Made by a program: the position numbers and the translations under genes. The notes beneath the pieces are model-generated. The model was given only the letters and a program-made list of their open reading frames with translations. It had not been told where the DNA came from and ran no database searches. This document shows positions 27,763 to 37,821 of a DNA stretch of 64,000 nt, piece by piece (the stretch's first letter is position 1; each line of letters begins with the position of its first letter). This DNA comes from Ascidiimonas meishanensis (GTDB lineage Bacteria; Bacteroidota; Bacteroidia; Flavobacteriales; Flavobacteriaceae): contig NZ_JBBEXD010000009.1 of NCBI RefSeq assembly GCF_037782385.1, positions 124,001 to 188,000 of the forward strand. The letters run 5' to 3'.

Positions 27763-29172
27763 ATGAAAAACAAAAAATATATAACTTCAAAAATCACTCC
27801 CTTAGTAACTCTAGTATTTACTATGCTTTTAGTGAGTTGTGAAAGAGACCTTTCAGATGACGCCGTATTTGCTACCTTTCCTAACGATGGAGATGTTTTT
27901 ATTGATTCCTTTTCTTCTGGTTTAAATTATTTTCCTTTTGTAGATGCAGGTGCAGATCCTACTGCTTTCACTGTTGTTACAGACGAGGTATTTTCAGGGA
28001 GTTCTGCGATGCGATTTGATGTTCCTTCATTTGGAAATGGTTTTGTAGGTGCTGCATTTAATACTACTGCTGCCAGAGATCTTACAGATTTTGATGCGCT
28101 TACATTTTATGCCAAAGCATCTCAGGCAGCAACAATTGATGCCATAGGTTTTGGAATTAATGCCGCTACAAATAATAAATATCAGGTAACACTAAACGGT
28201 CTAGACGTAAGTACCAATTGGAAAAAATACGTGATCCCCATACCAGATGCATCTAACTTAATTGATGAAACCGGATTGTTCTGGTTGGCTGAAGGAGCTT
28301 CTTTTGAAGGAGACGAGGGCGGATACATATTGTGGTTTGACGAAGTTAAGTTTGAAAAACTCGGTGCGGTTGCACAACCAAATCCAAAGATTTTTGATGG
28401 AGAAGATTTGGTACAACAAACCTTTACAAATTCAAGTATTCAGATAAATGGACTCTCCCAGACATTTAACTTGTCTACCGGAATTAATCAAACAGTTACG
28501 GCAGCTCCATCATATTTCAATTTTACTTCTACAGATATTGAAGTGGCTAGAGTAAGTGAATTAGGTGAGATTTCTGTGGTCGGTGAAGGAACTGCCGCAA
28601 TAACAGCAATCTTAGGAGGTGTATTGGCAGAAGGTTCTATAGAAATAACAGCAACTGGCAGTCTGCCAACTGCTCCAATTCCAACGTTACCCCAAGCTAA
28701 TGTAAAATCTATCTTTAGCAATACCTATGTAAATGATACGGAAAGCAACTTTACCCCTGGTTTTGGAGGATCAACAACGGAGACTACTGTTGCAGGACCA
28801 AGTGATAATTCAGTGCTCATATATTCCAATAATAATTTTACTGGAATTGTTTTTGAAAATACGGTGGATGCTTCGGGATTAACATTTATGCATGTTGATG
28901 TATATGTACAAGAAGCTGGAATAGAATTTGGATTGCAAATTAGAGACGTTGGTGCAAATCAAGAGATAGAGACAGATGTTAATAATGGATTTCCCATAGG
29001 TGATGACAAAGATTTTAGATTTGATGTAACAGGATTAACAGCTGGTGAATGGACTTCTTTTGAAATACCGCTTGGTGGAGATATTGCTTCTCAAAAAAAT
29101 AATTTAGGAGCGCTAATTTTAACAGGTGGACCTAACTTTATATTAGACAACATATATTTCTATACTGAGTAA
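27763..29172 (+). CDS. Surface glycan-binding lipoprotein (SGBP-like) with Big-2 and CBM-like domains
   Basis: A 469-residue lipoprotein (signal ending LLVSCERD). Domains by pattern: an N-terminal jelly-roll-like module (about 40-200: FIDSFSSGLNYFPF, LTDFDALTFYAKAS, YILWFDEVKFEKLG), a bacterial Ig-like Big-2 module (about 205-310: VTAAPSYFNFTSTD, VGEGTAAITAILGG), and a second CBM-like module (about 320-469, ending in FILDNIYFYTE). No catalytic domain is seen. It lies between the barrel glycosidase and GH16 genes with short gaps. The likely role is to capture beta-glucan at the cell surface. Confidence 0.75.
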   Translation: MKNKKYITSKITPLVTLVFTMLLVSCERDLSDDAVFATFPNDGDVFIDSFSSGLNYFPFVDAGADPTAFTVVTDEVFSGSSAMRFDVPSFGNGFVGAAFNTTAARDLTDFDALTFYAKASQAATIDAIGFGINAATNNKYQVTLNGLDVSTNWKKYVIPIPDASNLIDETGLFWLAEGASFEGDEGGYILWFDEVKFEKLGAVAQPNPKIFDGEDLVQQTFTNSSIQINGLSQTFNLSTGINQTVTAAPSYFNFTSTDIEVARVSELGEISVVGEGTAAITAILGGVLAEGSIEITATGSLPTAPIPTLPQANVKSIFSNTYVNDTESNFTPGFGGSTTETTVAGPSDNSVLIYSNNNFTGIVFENTVDASGLTFMHVDVYVQEAGIEFGLQIRDVGANQEIETDVNNGFPIGDDKDFRFDVTGLTAGEWTSFEIPLGGDIASQKNNLGALILTGGPNFILDNIYFYTE

Positions 29173-29207
29173 GGCAGTACTATGATTCATCTATAAATAA
29201 TAAAATT

Positions 29208-30047
29208 ATGATAAGAAAATATATAACAGTATCTACACTAAAAATTATTATTCTGCAAAGCGCACTTATTGCATGCTTCTATGCAATGAATAGCTGCTCT
29301 ACAGATGAGACGCAAACCGTAGCTACCTTCAATAATTTAGTATTAGAAGATAATTTTGATACCGAAGGCGCGCCAGACTCGGAAATTTGGGGTTATGATA
29401 TAGGAACAGGCGAAAACGGTTGGGGAAATAATGAATTGCAATATTATACAGATAGAACTGAAAATGTAACGGTAGAAAATGGGTACCTATTAATTACCGC
29501 CAGAGAAGAGTCTTTTAATGGTTCCCCTTATACATCGGCACGTTTACTTACCAAAGGCAAATTTGAGCAGCAATACGGCCGTTTTGAGGCACGTATGCGT
29601 TTACCCTATGGACAAGGTATGTGGCCTGCATTTTGGATGCTGGGTGATGACAATAATGGTACAGAAATATGGCCAAATATTGGTGAAATTGACATCATGG
29701 AATACCGCGGCCAAAATCCATCTCTCATTTTAGGGAGCGTACACGGTCCGGGATATTCTGCAGGCGAAGCTATTTCTAAAGGATATACGCTTCAAAATGA
29801 CAGATTTGATACTGGATTTCATGTGTTTGGCATTGAATGGGGACCAAATTATATCAACTATTATGTTGACGATGTCCTCTACAACCAAATTACGCCAGAA
29901 GATGTTCCAGGCGAGTGGGTTTTTGACCGTCCATTTTATATTATTATAAATTTAGCGGTAGGAGGCAGCTTTGTAGGTAGTCCAAATGATGAAACTGAAT
30001 TTCCACAAACAATGCTCGTAGATTATGTTCGAGTGTATCAACAATAA
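29208..30047 (+). CDS. GH16 endo-beta-1,3-glucanase (laminarinase) lipoprotein
   Basis: A 279-residue lipoprotein (AMNSCSTDE, Cys about 30). The GH16 fold is clear: FDTEGAPDSEIWGYDIG, ENGWGNNELQYYTDR, GRFEARMRLPYGQGMWPAFW, and the catalytic EIDIME motif in GEIDIMEYRGQ with both glutamates present. The form with the extra Met in ExDxME is the laminarinase type. It would cut beta-1,3-glucan at the cell surface and feed the binding proteins encoded on either side. It lies 35 bases after the SGBP-like gene and 26 before the PKD/CBM gene. Confidence 0.95.
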   Translation: MIRKYITVSTLKIIILQSALIACFYAMNSCSTDETQTVATFNNLVLEDNFDTEGAPDSEIWGYDIGTGENGWGNNELQYYTDRTENVTVENGYLLITAREESFNGSPYTSARLLTKGKFEQQYGRFEARMRLPYGQGMWPAFWMLGDDNNGTEIWPNIGEIDIMEYRGQNPSLILGSVHGPGYSAGEAISKGYTLQNDRFDTGFHVFGIEWGPNYINYYVDDVLYNQITPEDVPGEWVFDRPFYIIINLAVGGSFVGSPNDETEFPQTMLVDYVRVYQQ

Positions 30048-30073
30048 AAACAGGGATCAATAATACGTATATT

Positions 30074-32899
30074 ATGAAACAAATTTTTAAAGGATTTAGA
30101 ATAGTTGCAGTGTTAATATTGGCATTAGCTTATGTTGGATGTGACGACGACGATGTAATATTACCGCAAATAGAAGCAGGTTTTACGCAAACAATTAATC
30201 AAGATACAGGAACAGTAACCTTTATCAATACATCTACAAACGCAGATACTTATGCCTGGGATTTTGGAGATGGAACCACTTCAACTGAGATCAACCCTAT
30301 CAAGTCATTCCCTACAGGAGTTTACACTGTAACGTTGGAAGCAAGTAATAGTGCTGGTGCCTCAGAAAGTTTTGAAGATGTTATAACCATCAGTATTCCT
30401 GAAGTGGTAGCATTCCCAATTTCTTTTGATAACCCGCAAGTATCTTATGAGCCTACCGTATTCAATGGGGTAGCTTTCCAAATAGTAGAAAATCCAGATT
30501 TGTCAGGTTCAAATACGGAGGCATCTAATGTTGCCGAAATCGTAAATAGCGGAGCAACTTTTGAAGGTTTCTTTTTTGAGTTAGGAGTGCCATTAGATTT
30601 AAGCACAGACAAATCCGTAAAAATAGACTTCTGGTCTAATACCCCAATAAATGTTTTATTAAAATTAGAAGATGGTAATGGTCCAGATACAGAAGTAACC
30701 GTAAGTCACGGTGGAACAGGATGGGAAGAAATGTATTTTACATTTGATTCATCGAGTAGCTTTTCAATCATTACATTTTTTATTGATCCAACAGGTACAA
30801 CTGCTGGCACTTTTTACTTGGATGGAATAGAGCAAATCAATACAGACGATATTCCATGTCTAGAAACTGAATTAAAATTACCAGTAGATTTTGATTGTGA
30901 AGGCATAGATTATGCTACTAAAATTGTTGGTAACGTGAATTTTACAGTGGTAGATAATCCAGAATTATCTGGTATTAATAATGTTGCTTCCAAAGTAGGT
31001 CAAATTACGAATGTTGGTGCAAATTTTGAAAATGCGTTTTTCAATTTTGATGTACCCGTAGACTTTACAACAGATAAAGGAATTAGTTTAAAAATGTTCT
31101 CTACACAAGCCTTACCTATTTTATTGAAGTTTGAAGATGGTACAGAGGGTGATACAGAAGATACTCAAAACCATACAGGTTCTGGTTGGGAAGAGTTAAC
31201 TTTTACATTTAACTCAACAGGTTCTTACAATGATATGGTACTATTTGTAGACGGCCCAGGTGCAGCGGCAGGTACATTTTATGTAGATGATTTTGAGCAA
31301 GTATCAGGTAACGTAAGTACGCCATGTACACCCGAAATGGCTGAAAATATTGATCCTGCTAACGGAGATATTAATTGGACATTCCTTACCAATGATGCAA
31401 ACACAACATTTGAAGCATTCGGTAATACATCTGGAGAAATAGTGCCTAACCCTGTGATAGATGCAGTTAATTCAAGCTGTAACGTAGAAAAATTCACTAA
31501 AACTGGAGGATGCCAGACCTTTGCAGGACTTGGAACAGAATTGGCAACTGCTTTAGACTTTACCAATGCAGCTACTAATAAAGTTTTCACCATGAAAGTT
31601 TTAGCAGAAACGCAGGTTACAGAAGTAACACTCCGTTTGGAGCGATTACCTTTTCCTGATACAGATCCTGCACAAGACCGGGTAGCCACCATAACCCAAG
31701 TAGGAGAATGGCAAGAGCTAACTTTTGATTTTTCCGATGTAAACACTGGAACTTATAAAAGTATGATTATCTATTTTGAAAGAAACCAACCTTGTGATGG
31801 AGATGTTTATTATTTTGATGATATAAAACAAGTTGCAGGCGGTGTAGGTACCACTTGTACTCCTGAAACAGCAGAGAATATTGACCCTGCTAACGGAGAT
31901 ATTAACTGGACATTCCTTACTAATGATGTAAACACAACATTTGAAGCCTTTGGAAATACTGCAGGAGAAATAGTTGAAAACCCTGTGTTAGATGCTGTCA
32001 ATTCAAGCTGTAATGTAGAAAAATTTACGAAAACTGGAGGATGCCAAACTTTTGCGGGACTTGGAACAGAACTAGCAACTGCTTTAGATTTTACCAATGC
32101 AGCTACTAATAAAGTTTTCACCATGAAGGTTCTAGCAGAAACACAGGTTACAGAAGTAACACTGCGTTTAGAAAGATTACCTTTCCCTGATACAGATCCT
32201 GCACAAGACCGTGTTGCCACCATAACCCAAGTAGGTGCGTGGCAAGAGTTAACTTTTGATTTCTCTGATGTCAATACAGGTACTTATAAAAGTATGATTA
32301 TCTATTTTGAAAGAAACCAACCTTGTGATGGTGACGTGTATTATTTTGATGATATAAAACAAGTTGCAGGCTCCGGAGGCGGAGGTGGAGGCGGAGGTAC
32401 TACTTCTGGTCTCGCACAAAATGGTGATTTTGAAACTGGAGATTTCACTAGTTGGGAAGTTTTTGAAAATGGAGGATCTATAACCATAGATGGAGTTGAG
32501 AATAATGGTGGAGATTGGTCTGGAAAAATAGTGGCTACTGGAAGTTCAGCAGCTGGAAGTAATGCTACTTTAAAGCAAGAACGTAAAGGAGCGGGTGTTG
32601 TAAACGCCGGTGATACTGTACAAATAACTTTTGACTACTTAGGAGGAGCAACTGCGCCTGGAGCCGTGATTAACATTCAAATTTTTGGCGAAATTCAAGC
32701 AGGAGGAGTTTCCTTTACAGAAAACCCTCCATCACCAACTTTTGCAACTACTTGGACACCTTATACGTATACATTTACTGTTCCAAATGGGGCGGATGTT
32801 AGTGGCGGAATTACACTACAGTTTAATTCTCCCTGTGGTGCCGTTGATGGTTGTAACTCTACGCTAAATTTAGATAACGTTTCAATCAATATATTATAA
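30074..32899 (+). CDS. PKD/multi-CBM surface lipoprotein with tandem duplication
   Basis: A 941-residue lipoprotein (Cys about 23, AYVGCDDDD). Order: PKD domain (about 33-110; AWDFGDGTTSTE), two CBM-like beta-sandwich modules (about 115-260 and 270-415, each ending in a GTFYLDG/GTFYVDD-type strand), two nearly identical 177-residue modules (about 418-594 and 595-771), a glycine-only linker, and a CBM4/9-like C-terminal module (NGDFETGDFTSWEVF to LNLDNVSI). No catalytic residues are seen. It is probably a multivalent laminarin-binding protein. It is the last gene of the first glucan operon, with a strong terminator 22 bases after its stop. Confidence 0.8.
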   Translation: MKQIFKGFRIVAVLILALAYVGCDDDDVILPQIEAGFTQTINQDTGTVTFINTSTNADTYAWDFGDGTTSTEINPIKSFPTGVYTVTLEASNSAGASESFEDVITISIPEVVAFPISFDNPQVSYEPTVFNGVAFQIVENPDLSGSNTEASNVAEIVNSGATFEGFFFELGVPLDLSTDKSVKIDFWSNTPINVLLKLEDGNGPDTEVTVSHGGTGWEEMYFTFDSSSSFSIITFFIDPTGTTAGTFYLDGIEQINTDDIPCLETELKLPVDFDCEGIDYATKIVGNVNFTVVDNPELSGINNVASKVGQITNVGANFENAFFNFDVPVDFTTDKGISLKMFSTQALPILLKFEDGTEGDTEDTQNHTGSGWEELTFTFNSTGSYNDMVLFVDGPGAAAGTFYVDDFEQVSGNVSTPCTPEMAENIDPANGDINWTFLTNDANTTFEAFGNTSGEIVPNPVIDAVNSSCNVEKFTKTGGCQTFAGLGTELATALDFTNAATNKVFTMKVLAETQVTEVTLRLERLPFPDTDPAQDRVATITQVGEWQELTFDFSDVNTGTYKSMIIYFERNQPCDGDVYYFDDIKQVAGGVGTTCTPETAENIDPANGDINWTFLTNDVNTTFEAFGNTAGEIVENPVLDAVNSSCNVEKFTKTGGCQTFAGLGTELATALDFTNAATNKVFTMKVLAETQVTEVTLRLERLPFPDTDPAQDRVATITQVGAWQELTFDFSDVNTGTYKSMIIYFERNQPCDGDVYYFDDIKQVAGSGGGGGGGGTTSGLAQNGDFETGDFTSWEVFENGGSITIDGVENNGGDWSGKIVATGSSAAGSNATLKQERKGAGVVNAGDTVQITFDYLGGATAPGAVINIQIFGEIQAGGVSFTENPPSPTFATTWTPYTYTFTVPNGADVSGGITLQFNSPCGAVDGCNSTLNLDNVSINIL
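31325..32386 (+). repeat. 531-bp tandem duplication inside the CBM gene
   Basis: Unit 1 is 31325-31855, unit 2 is 31856-32386; several landmarks (AACGGAGATATTAA, GATGATATAAAACAAGTTGC) recur at exactly 531 bases. Each unit encodes one 177-residue module from CTPE to the segment after YYFDDIKQVAG. The copies differ mostly at synonymous sites, so the duplication is recent or kept alike by conversion. Confidence 0.95.
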
Positions 32900-32920
32900 T
32901 TTACAAATAAGAATTAATTT

Positions 32921-32962
32921 TTCAATACGGTCTTTCAAACTGTTAAGACCGTATTGAATTTA
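32921..32962 (+). terminator. Strong terminator between the two glucan gene groups
   Basis: A perfect 14-base-pair stem (32921-32934 with 32945-32958), 10-base loop, then an AT-rich TTTATT tail. It splits the locus into a surface-capture operon and an import/degradation operon. Confidence 0.85.
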
Positions 32963-33029
32963 TTATAGAATCAAAGTTTTATAGGATCCTCTAGATAGGC
33001 TAATAAAAAACCACATTGTACATACATTA

Positions 33030-36000
33030 ATGAAGCAAGATAAAGCACATCAAAAAATAGCAATGGAACAAGTTATAATTGACAACGAAGCGTATTTTAA
33101 AATCGCTAATAGCGATCATATGCGTCCGTTTTTTATGAGTATTGTAAGTGATTCCAACCATTGGATGTTTATTTCAAGTAATGGAGGTTTAACAGCTGGA
33201 CGTAAAAACAGTGAATATTCGTTTTTCCCTTATTATACGGATGATAAAATTACAGAGTCTGCTGAAATAACAGGAAGCAAATCCATTTTTCAAGTTAATG
33301 GGAAACAACTCTGGGAACCATTTTCTATTCGACAAGAAGGTTTATACAAGACCACTAGAAATCTTTATAAAAATATCTTTGGTAATAAAGTGATATTTGA
33401 AGAAATTAATCATGACTTATCTTTAACCTTTAGGTATCAATGGAGCTCTAGCAATGAATTTGGTTTTGTAAAAAAGTCTACATTGGTAAATAATTCATCT
33501 TCAAACATCAATGTGGTCTTACTAGATGGATTTCAGAATATTTTACCCTATGGAGTGCCTACAGATACTCAAAACAGAGTGAGTAATTTGGTAGATGCTT
33601 ACAAAAGAAATCAACTTGAAAAAGAAGTAGGTCTTGGTATCTATGCATTAAGTGCAATTATTGTAGATAAAGCAGAACCAAGTGAGGCTTTAAAAGCAAA
33701 TATAGCTTGGTCATTAGGTTTAAAGAATCCAAAATATTTAGTGTCTTCCCTTCAGCTTCAAGAATTTAGAAGTGGAAACAAGATTAAAGAAGAAACAGAC
33801 ATTAAAGCAGAAAAAGGAGCCTATTTTGTGAACGTGGAAATTGAGCTTGCATCTTTAGCAGAAAAAGAATGGATATTGGTTGCAAACGTAAATCAAGATC
33901 ATTCTGCTATTGCAAGTATTATTCATCAAATTAATCAGGAAAAAAACTTATATGAACAAGTTTTAGAAAACGTAGAACTTGGCACAAAAAGATTAATTCA
34001 ACTCAATGGAAGTTCAGATGGTTTACAACAAACGGCAGATAATTTAAGAGATACTAGACATTTTTCTAATACGCTGTTCAATATTATGCGCGGTGGGATT
34101 TTTGATAATAATTATAATATTGAAAAGTGGGATTTCAAAAATTATCTATCAAATGCTAATAAAACAGTTTTTCAAAGTGTTGAAGCTACTATTGATTCGC
34201 TTCCAGAAATATTTTCTCTTACTCAATTAAAAAATGTAGCTAACCAAAGTAACGATAAGAACTTTAGAAGACTTTGTTTAGAATATATGCCGCTTAAATT
34301 TAGTAGAAGACATGGTGACCCAAGTAGACCATGGAACATATTTTCTATAAATACACGTAGCGAATTAGATGGATCAAAAATTCTAGATTATCAAGGCAAT
34401 TGGAGAGATATTTTTCAAAACTGGGAAGCACTAGCGCTCTCCTTTCCTGAATTTGTTGAGGCCATGATTCATAAATTTTTGAATGCCACTACATTTGATG
34501 GATATAACCCTTATCGCGTTACAAAAGACGGATTTGACTGGGAAACTATTGAGCCAGATAATCCTTGGTCATATATTGGATATTGGGGAGATCATCAAAT
34601 TATATACTTACTTAAATTTTTAGAATTTATAGAGAAATACACTCCAGGTAAATTAGACTCTTATTTTAATGAGGAGATATTTGTGTATGCCAATGTTCCT
34701 TATAAAATAAAGAGTTATGAAGATATTTTAAATAACCCAAAAGATACTATAGAGTTTGATGAGGAATTAGATCATCATATAGCTATTACAAAAGAAACTC
34801 TAGGAGCTGATAGTGCCCTAAGATTCAATAAAGAGGGAACCATACATCAAGTAAATTTTATAGAGAAAATATTGGCAACGGTATTGGCCAAAGTATCTAA
34901 TTTTATTCCTGAAGCTGGAATCTGGTTAAATACACAACGGCCAGAATGGAACGATGCTAATAATGCCCTAGTAGGTAATGGAGTGTCCATGGTGACCCTC
35001 TATTATTTAAGACGTTTTTTAAACTTTTTTGAAAAAACGCTTACTGATTCTAATGTAAAAGTGGTTGCTGTGTCAGAAGAATTAATGAAATTCTTTCAAA
35101 GCATACATGCAACTTTAGAAACGCATCAGGATTTATTAAATACGACAATTTCAGATAAAGATCGTAAGCAAATTTTAGATGGTCTTGGACAGGCGGGAAG
35201 TGAATACAGACTTACTATTTATGACAAAAAGTTTACAGGAAATAAAAACAATCTGGAACTACAAAAAGTTATTCAGTTTTTAAAGCTTACCCTTAGTTAT
35301 TTAGATCACACGATTGATGCTAATAGGCGTAAAGATAATATGTACCATGCCTACAATTTAATGACACTGCATGGAGATCATTCAGTATCCATATCTTATT
35401 TAGAGGAAATGTTAGAGGGCCAGGTAGCAGCCTTGAGTTCTGGTTATATTTCATCTAAAGATTGTATGAACTTGCTAGATGGATTAAAAAATAGTGCACT
35501 ATTTAGAGAAGATCAATATAGTTATTTACTGTATCCAAATAAGGAACTGCCTAGTTTTTTAAATAAGAATAGTATTCCAAAGGAAGCCATTGAAAGATCT
35601 CAATTGTTAAAACAGCTTGTTAAAGATGGGAATAATAGAATTATAGAGAAAGATATAAATGGAAAATATCATTTTAATGGTAATTTTAATAATGCCAATA
35701 GTGTTAAAAATGCCTTATCAAAATTAGACGCATCTCAATACAAAGACTTAGTAGACGCTGAAAAATCATTAATACTTAACATTTTTGAGGAAGTTTTTAA
35801 CCATAAAGCGTTTACGGGTAGATCTGGTACTTTCTATGGGTATGAAGGTCTTGGTTCTATTTATTGGCATATGGTCTCTAAATTACAATTGGCAGTGCAA
35901 GAATGCTGTATTAGAGCAATTGAAGATAAAGAAAGTGATAAAGTTATTGGTAGGTTATTAGAGCACTATTATGAAATTAATGAAGGCATAGGTGTACATA

Positions 36001-36479
36001 AATCTCCCTCACTTTACGGAGCTTTCCCAACAGATCCATATTCACATACACCTTCTGGAAAAGGTGCACAACAACCAGGTATGACCGGGCAGGTAAAAGA
36101 AGATATTTTAAGCAGGTTTGGAGAATTAGGCGTTTTCTTAGAAAATGGCAAATTATCTTTTAATCCTTGTTTGCTAAGAAGAAATGAATTTTTATCACAC
36201 CCAAAAATGTTTGAGTATCTAGATGTAGATGCCAATCAAAAAAGACTTCCTTTAGATGCAAACTCACTATGTTTTACCTACTGTCAGGTTCCTGTTATTT
36301 ATAAATTGGCAGATACAGAAAGCTTAGAAGTGATCTTTAGTGATGAGCACCATAAACAATTTGATGAGTTGCAATTAGATAAGGAAACAAGTGAAAAGGT
36401 TTTTAAAAGAACTGGTTTGGTTTCACACATTGTGGTAACCTTAAAAGAAAGATTAATAAATGTGGCAATTGAACGGTAG
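33030..36479 (+). CDS. GH149-like beta-1,3-glucan phosphorylase (clan GH-Q)
   Basis: A 1149-residue protein without a signal peptide, so cytoplasmic. Early residues (about 35-60: FFMSIVSDSNHWMFISSNGG, GRKNSEYSFFPYYTDD) form the N-terminal beta-sandwich of GH94-related phosphorylases. The (alpha/alpha)6 barrel contains FSRRHGDPSRPWN, DYQGNWRDIFQNWEALA and the catalytic-Asp-type block YIGYWGDHQIIY. Length well above GH94 (about 800) and the laminarin context favour GH149, whose members split beta-1,3-glucans with phosphate to glucose-1-phosphate; GH161 is the alternative. ATG 33063 is a possible later start. It opens the second operon of the locus. Confidence 0.8.
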   Translation: MKQDKAHQKIAMEQVIIDNEAYFKIANSDHMRPFFMSIVSDSNHWMFISSNGGLTAGRKNSEYSFFPYYTDDKITESAEITGSKSIFQVNGKQLWEPFSIRQEGLYKTTRNLYKNIFGNKVIFEEINHDLSLTFRYQWSSSNEFGFVKKSTLVNNSSSNINVVLLDGFQNILPYGVPTDTQNRVSNLVDAYKRNQLEKEVGLGIYALSAIIVDKAEPSEALKANIAWSLGLKNPKYLVSSLQLQEFRSGNKIKEETDIKAEKGAYFVNVEIELASLAEKEWILVANVNQDHSAIASIIHQINQEKNLYEQVLENVELGTKRLIQLNGSSDGLQQTADNLRDTRHFSNTLFNIMRGGIFDNNYNIEKWDFKNYLSNANKTVFQSVEATIDSLPEIFSLTQLKNVANQSNDKNFRRLCLEYMPLKFSRRHGDPSRPWNIFSINTRSELDGSKILDYQGNWRDIFQNWEALALSFPEFVEAMIHKFLNATTFDGYNPYRVTKDGFDWETIEPDNPWSYIGYWGDHQIIYLLKFLEFIEKYTPGKLDSYFNEEIFVYANVPYKIKSYEDILNNPKDTIEFDEELDHHIAITKETLGADSALRFNKEGTIHQVNFIEKILATVLAKVSNFIPEAGIWLNTQRPEWNDANNALVGNGVSMVTLYYLRRFLNFFEKTLTDSNVKVVAVSEELMKFFQSIHATLETHQDLLNTTISDKDRKQILDGLGQAGSEYRLTIYDKKFTGNKNNLELQKVIQFLKLTLSYLDHTIDANRRKDNMYHAYNLMTLHGDHSVSISYLEEMLEGQVAALSSGYISSKDCMNLLDGLKNSALFREDQYSYLLYPNKELPSFLNKNSIPKEAIERSQLLKQLVKDGNNRIIEKDINGKYHFNGNFNNANSVKNALSKLDASQYKDLVDAEKSLILNIFEEVFNHKAFTGRSGTFYGYEGLGSIYWHMVSKLQLAVQECCIRAIEDKESDKVIGRLLEHYYEINEGIGVHKSPSLYGAFPTDPYSHTPSGKGAQQPGMTGQVKEDILSRFGELGVFLENGKLSFNPCLLRRNEFLSHPKMFEYLDVDANQKRLPLDANSLCFTYCQVPVIYKLADTESLEVIFSDEHHKQFDELQLDKETSEKVFKRTGLVSHIVVTLKERLINVAIER

Positions 36480-36523
36480 ACATTAAAGTATAAAATTAGC
36501 TTAATAACCTAAAATAGTAACGG

Positions 36524-37819
36524 ATGAGACGGAATTTAAAATTGATTTTTCAGCTAGTATGTTTTTGCGTTTTAAGTTATGGATGCAATTCACAAAAGAA
36601 AGAAATAAAAGAAACCCAAATTGAAAAGAAAAAAGAAGTGACAGCCAAAGAGATCTTAGGTAATCCGGATTATTTAGCTATTTCCTATGGAGGATATAGA
36701 GAAAAAACAAGGGATGTACAGCCAACCATTGAGCAGCTTAAAGACGATATGAAAATTTTGGCTGCGATGGGCATTAAAATTTTACGTACTTATAATGTAC
36801 AATTAGCGCAGGCACCAAATTTGCTAAAAGCAATTCGTCAATTAAAAGAAGAAGATCCTGATTTTGAAATGTACGTTATGCTTGGCGCATGGATTGATTG
36901 TAAAAACGCATGGACAGATCAAACACCAGATCACAATATAGAGAGTGAAGCAAATGCGGCTGAAATTGATCGAGCAGCAGCCCTAGCAAATCAATATCCT
37001 GAAATTGTAAAGGTAATAGCAGTTGGAAATGAAGCCATGGTAAGATGGGCTACCAGCTACTACGTGCAGCCAGAGGTGATATTGAAATGGGTAAACCATC
37101 TTCAGAATTTAAAGAAAGAAGGAAAACTTCCTAGTAGTTTATGGATAACTAGTTCTGATGATTTTTCATCTTGGGGTGGAGGAGATGCAACCTACCATAC
37201 CAATGATCTTGAAAAACTAATCAAAGCCGTAGATTATATTTCTATGCATACGTATGCTTATCATAATTCGCATTACAATCCTGATTTTTGGTATGTCCCA
37301 GAAGAAGAAGAAAAATTATCAGACATAGAAAAAATTGATGCCGCAATGCTTCGTGCGAAGGAATTCGCAATGGCTCAATATGACAGTATTTCTAATTATA
37401 TGAAAAGTTTAGGTGTAGATAAACCTATTCATATAGGAGAAACGGGTTGGGCAAGTATTTCTAATGGGCATTATGGACCTACAGGATCAAGAGCTACAGA
37501 TGAGTATAAACAAGGTTTGTACTATAAACATTTAAGGGAATGGACCAATAAAAACGGAATTTCCTGTTTTTATTTTGAAGCCTTTAATGAGCGGTGGAAA
37601 GATGCACATAACGCGAAAGGCTCAGAAAATCACTTTGGGTTATTTACTATTGATGGAGAAGCTAAGTATCCTCTTTGGGATTTGGTTGATGATGGTGTGT
37701 TTGAAGGTTTAACGAGAAATGGTAATAGCATTAAAAAAACCTATAATGGCAACAAAGACCAACTTCTAAAAGATGTTTTAGTTCCGCCATCCAGAAATGA
37801 AGTATTGGTTCGCAATTGA
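36524..37819 (+). CDS. GH17 beta-1,3-glucan-active lipoprotein
   Basis: A 431-residue lipoprotein (LSYGCNSQKK, Cys about 21). The GH17 barrel is recognisable: ISYGGYREKT, MGIKILRTYNVQL, acid/base Glu in VIAVGNEAMVRW and nucleophile Glu in IHIGETGWAS, both present; YFEAFNERWK and NHFGLFTIDG follow. Such enzymes cut beta-1,3-glucan in laminarin loci of marine Bacteroidota. Its stop overlaps the reading frame of the GH30 gene region by a few bases, indicating tight coupling. Confidence 0.92.
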   Translation: MRRNLKLIFQLVCFCVLSYGCNSQKKEIKETQIEKKKEVTAKEILGNPDYLAISYGGYREKTRDVQPTIEQLKDDMKILAAMGIKILRTYNVQLAQAPNLLKAIRQLKEEDPDFEMYVMLGAWIDCKNAWTDQTPDHNIESEANAAEIDRAAALANQYPEIVKVIAVGNEAMVRWATSYYVQPEVILKWVNHLQNLKKEGKLPSSLWITSSDDFSSWGGGDATYHTNDLEKLIKAVDYISMHTYAYHNSHYNPDFWYVPEEEEKLSDIEKIDAAMLRAKEFAMAQYDSISNYMKSLGVDKPIHIGETGWASISNGHYGPTGSRATDEYKQGLYYKHLREWTNKNGISCFYFEAFNERWKDAHNAKGSENHFGLFTIDGEAKYPLWDLVDDGVFEGLTRNGNSIKKTYNGNKDQLLKDVLVPPSRNEVLVRN

Positions 37820-37821
37820 TA

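Noticed and set aside
31279..32274. Two 154-155-codon minus-strand open frames opposite the duplicated CBM modules
   Set aside because: They are antisense shadows of the tandem repeat; their similarity to each other only reflects the duplication of the plus-strand gene.
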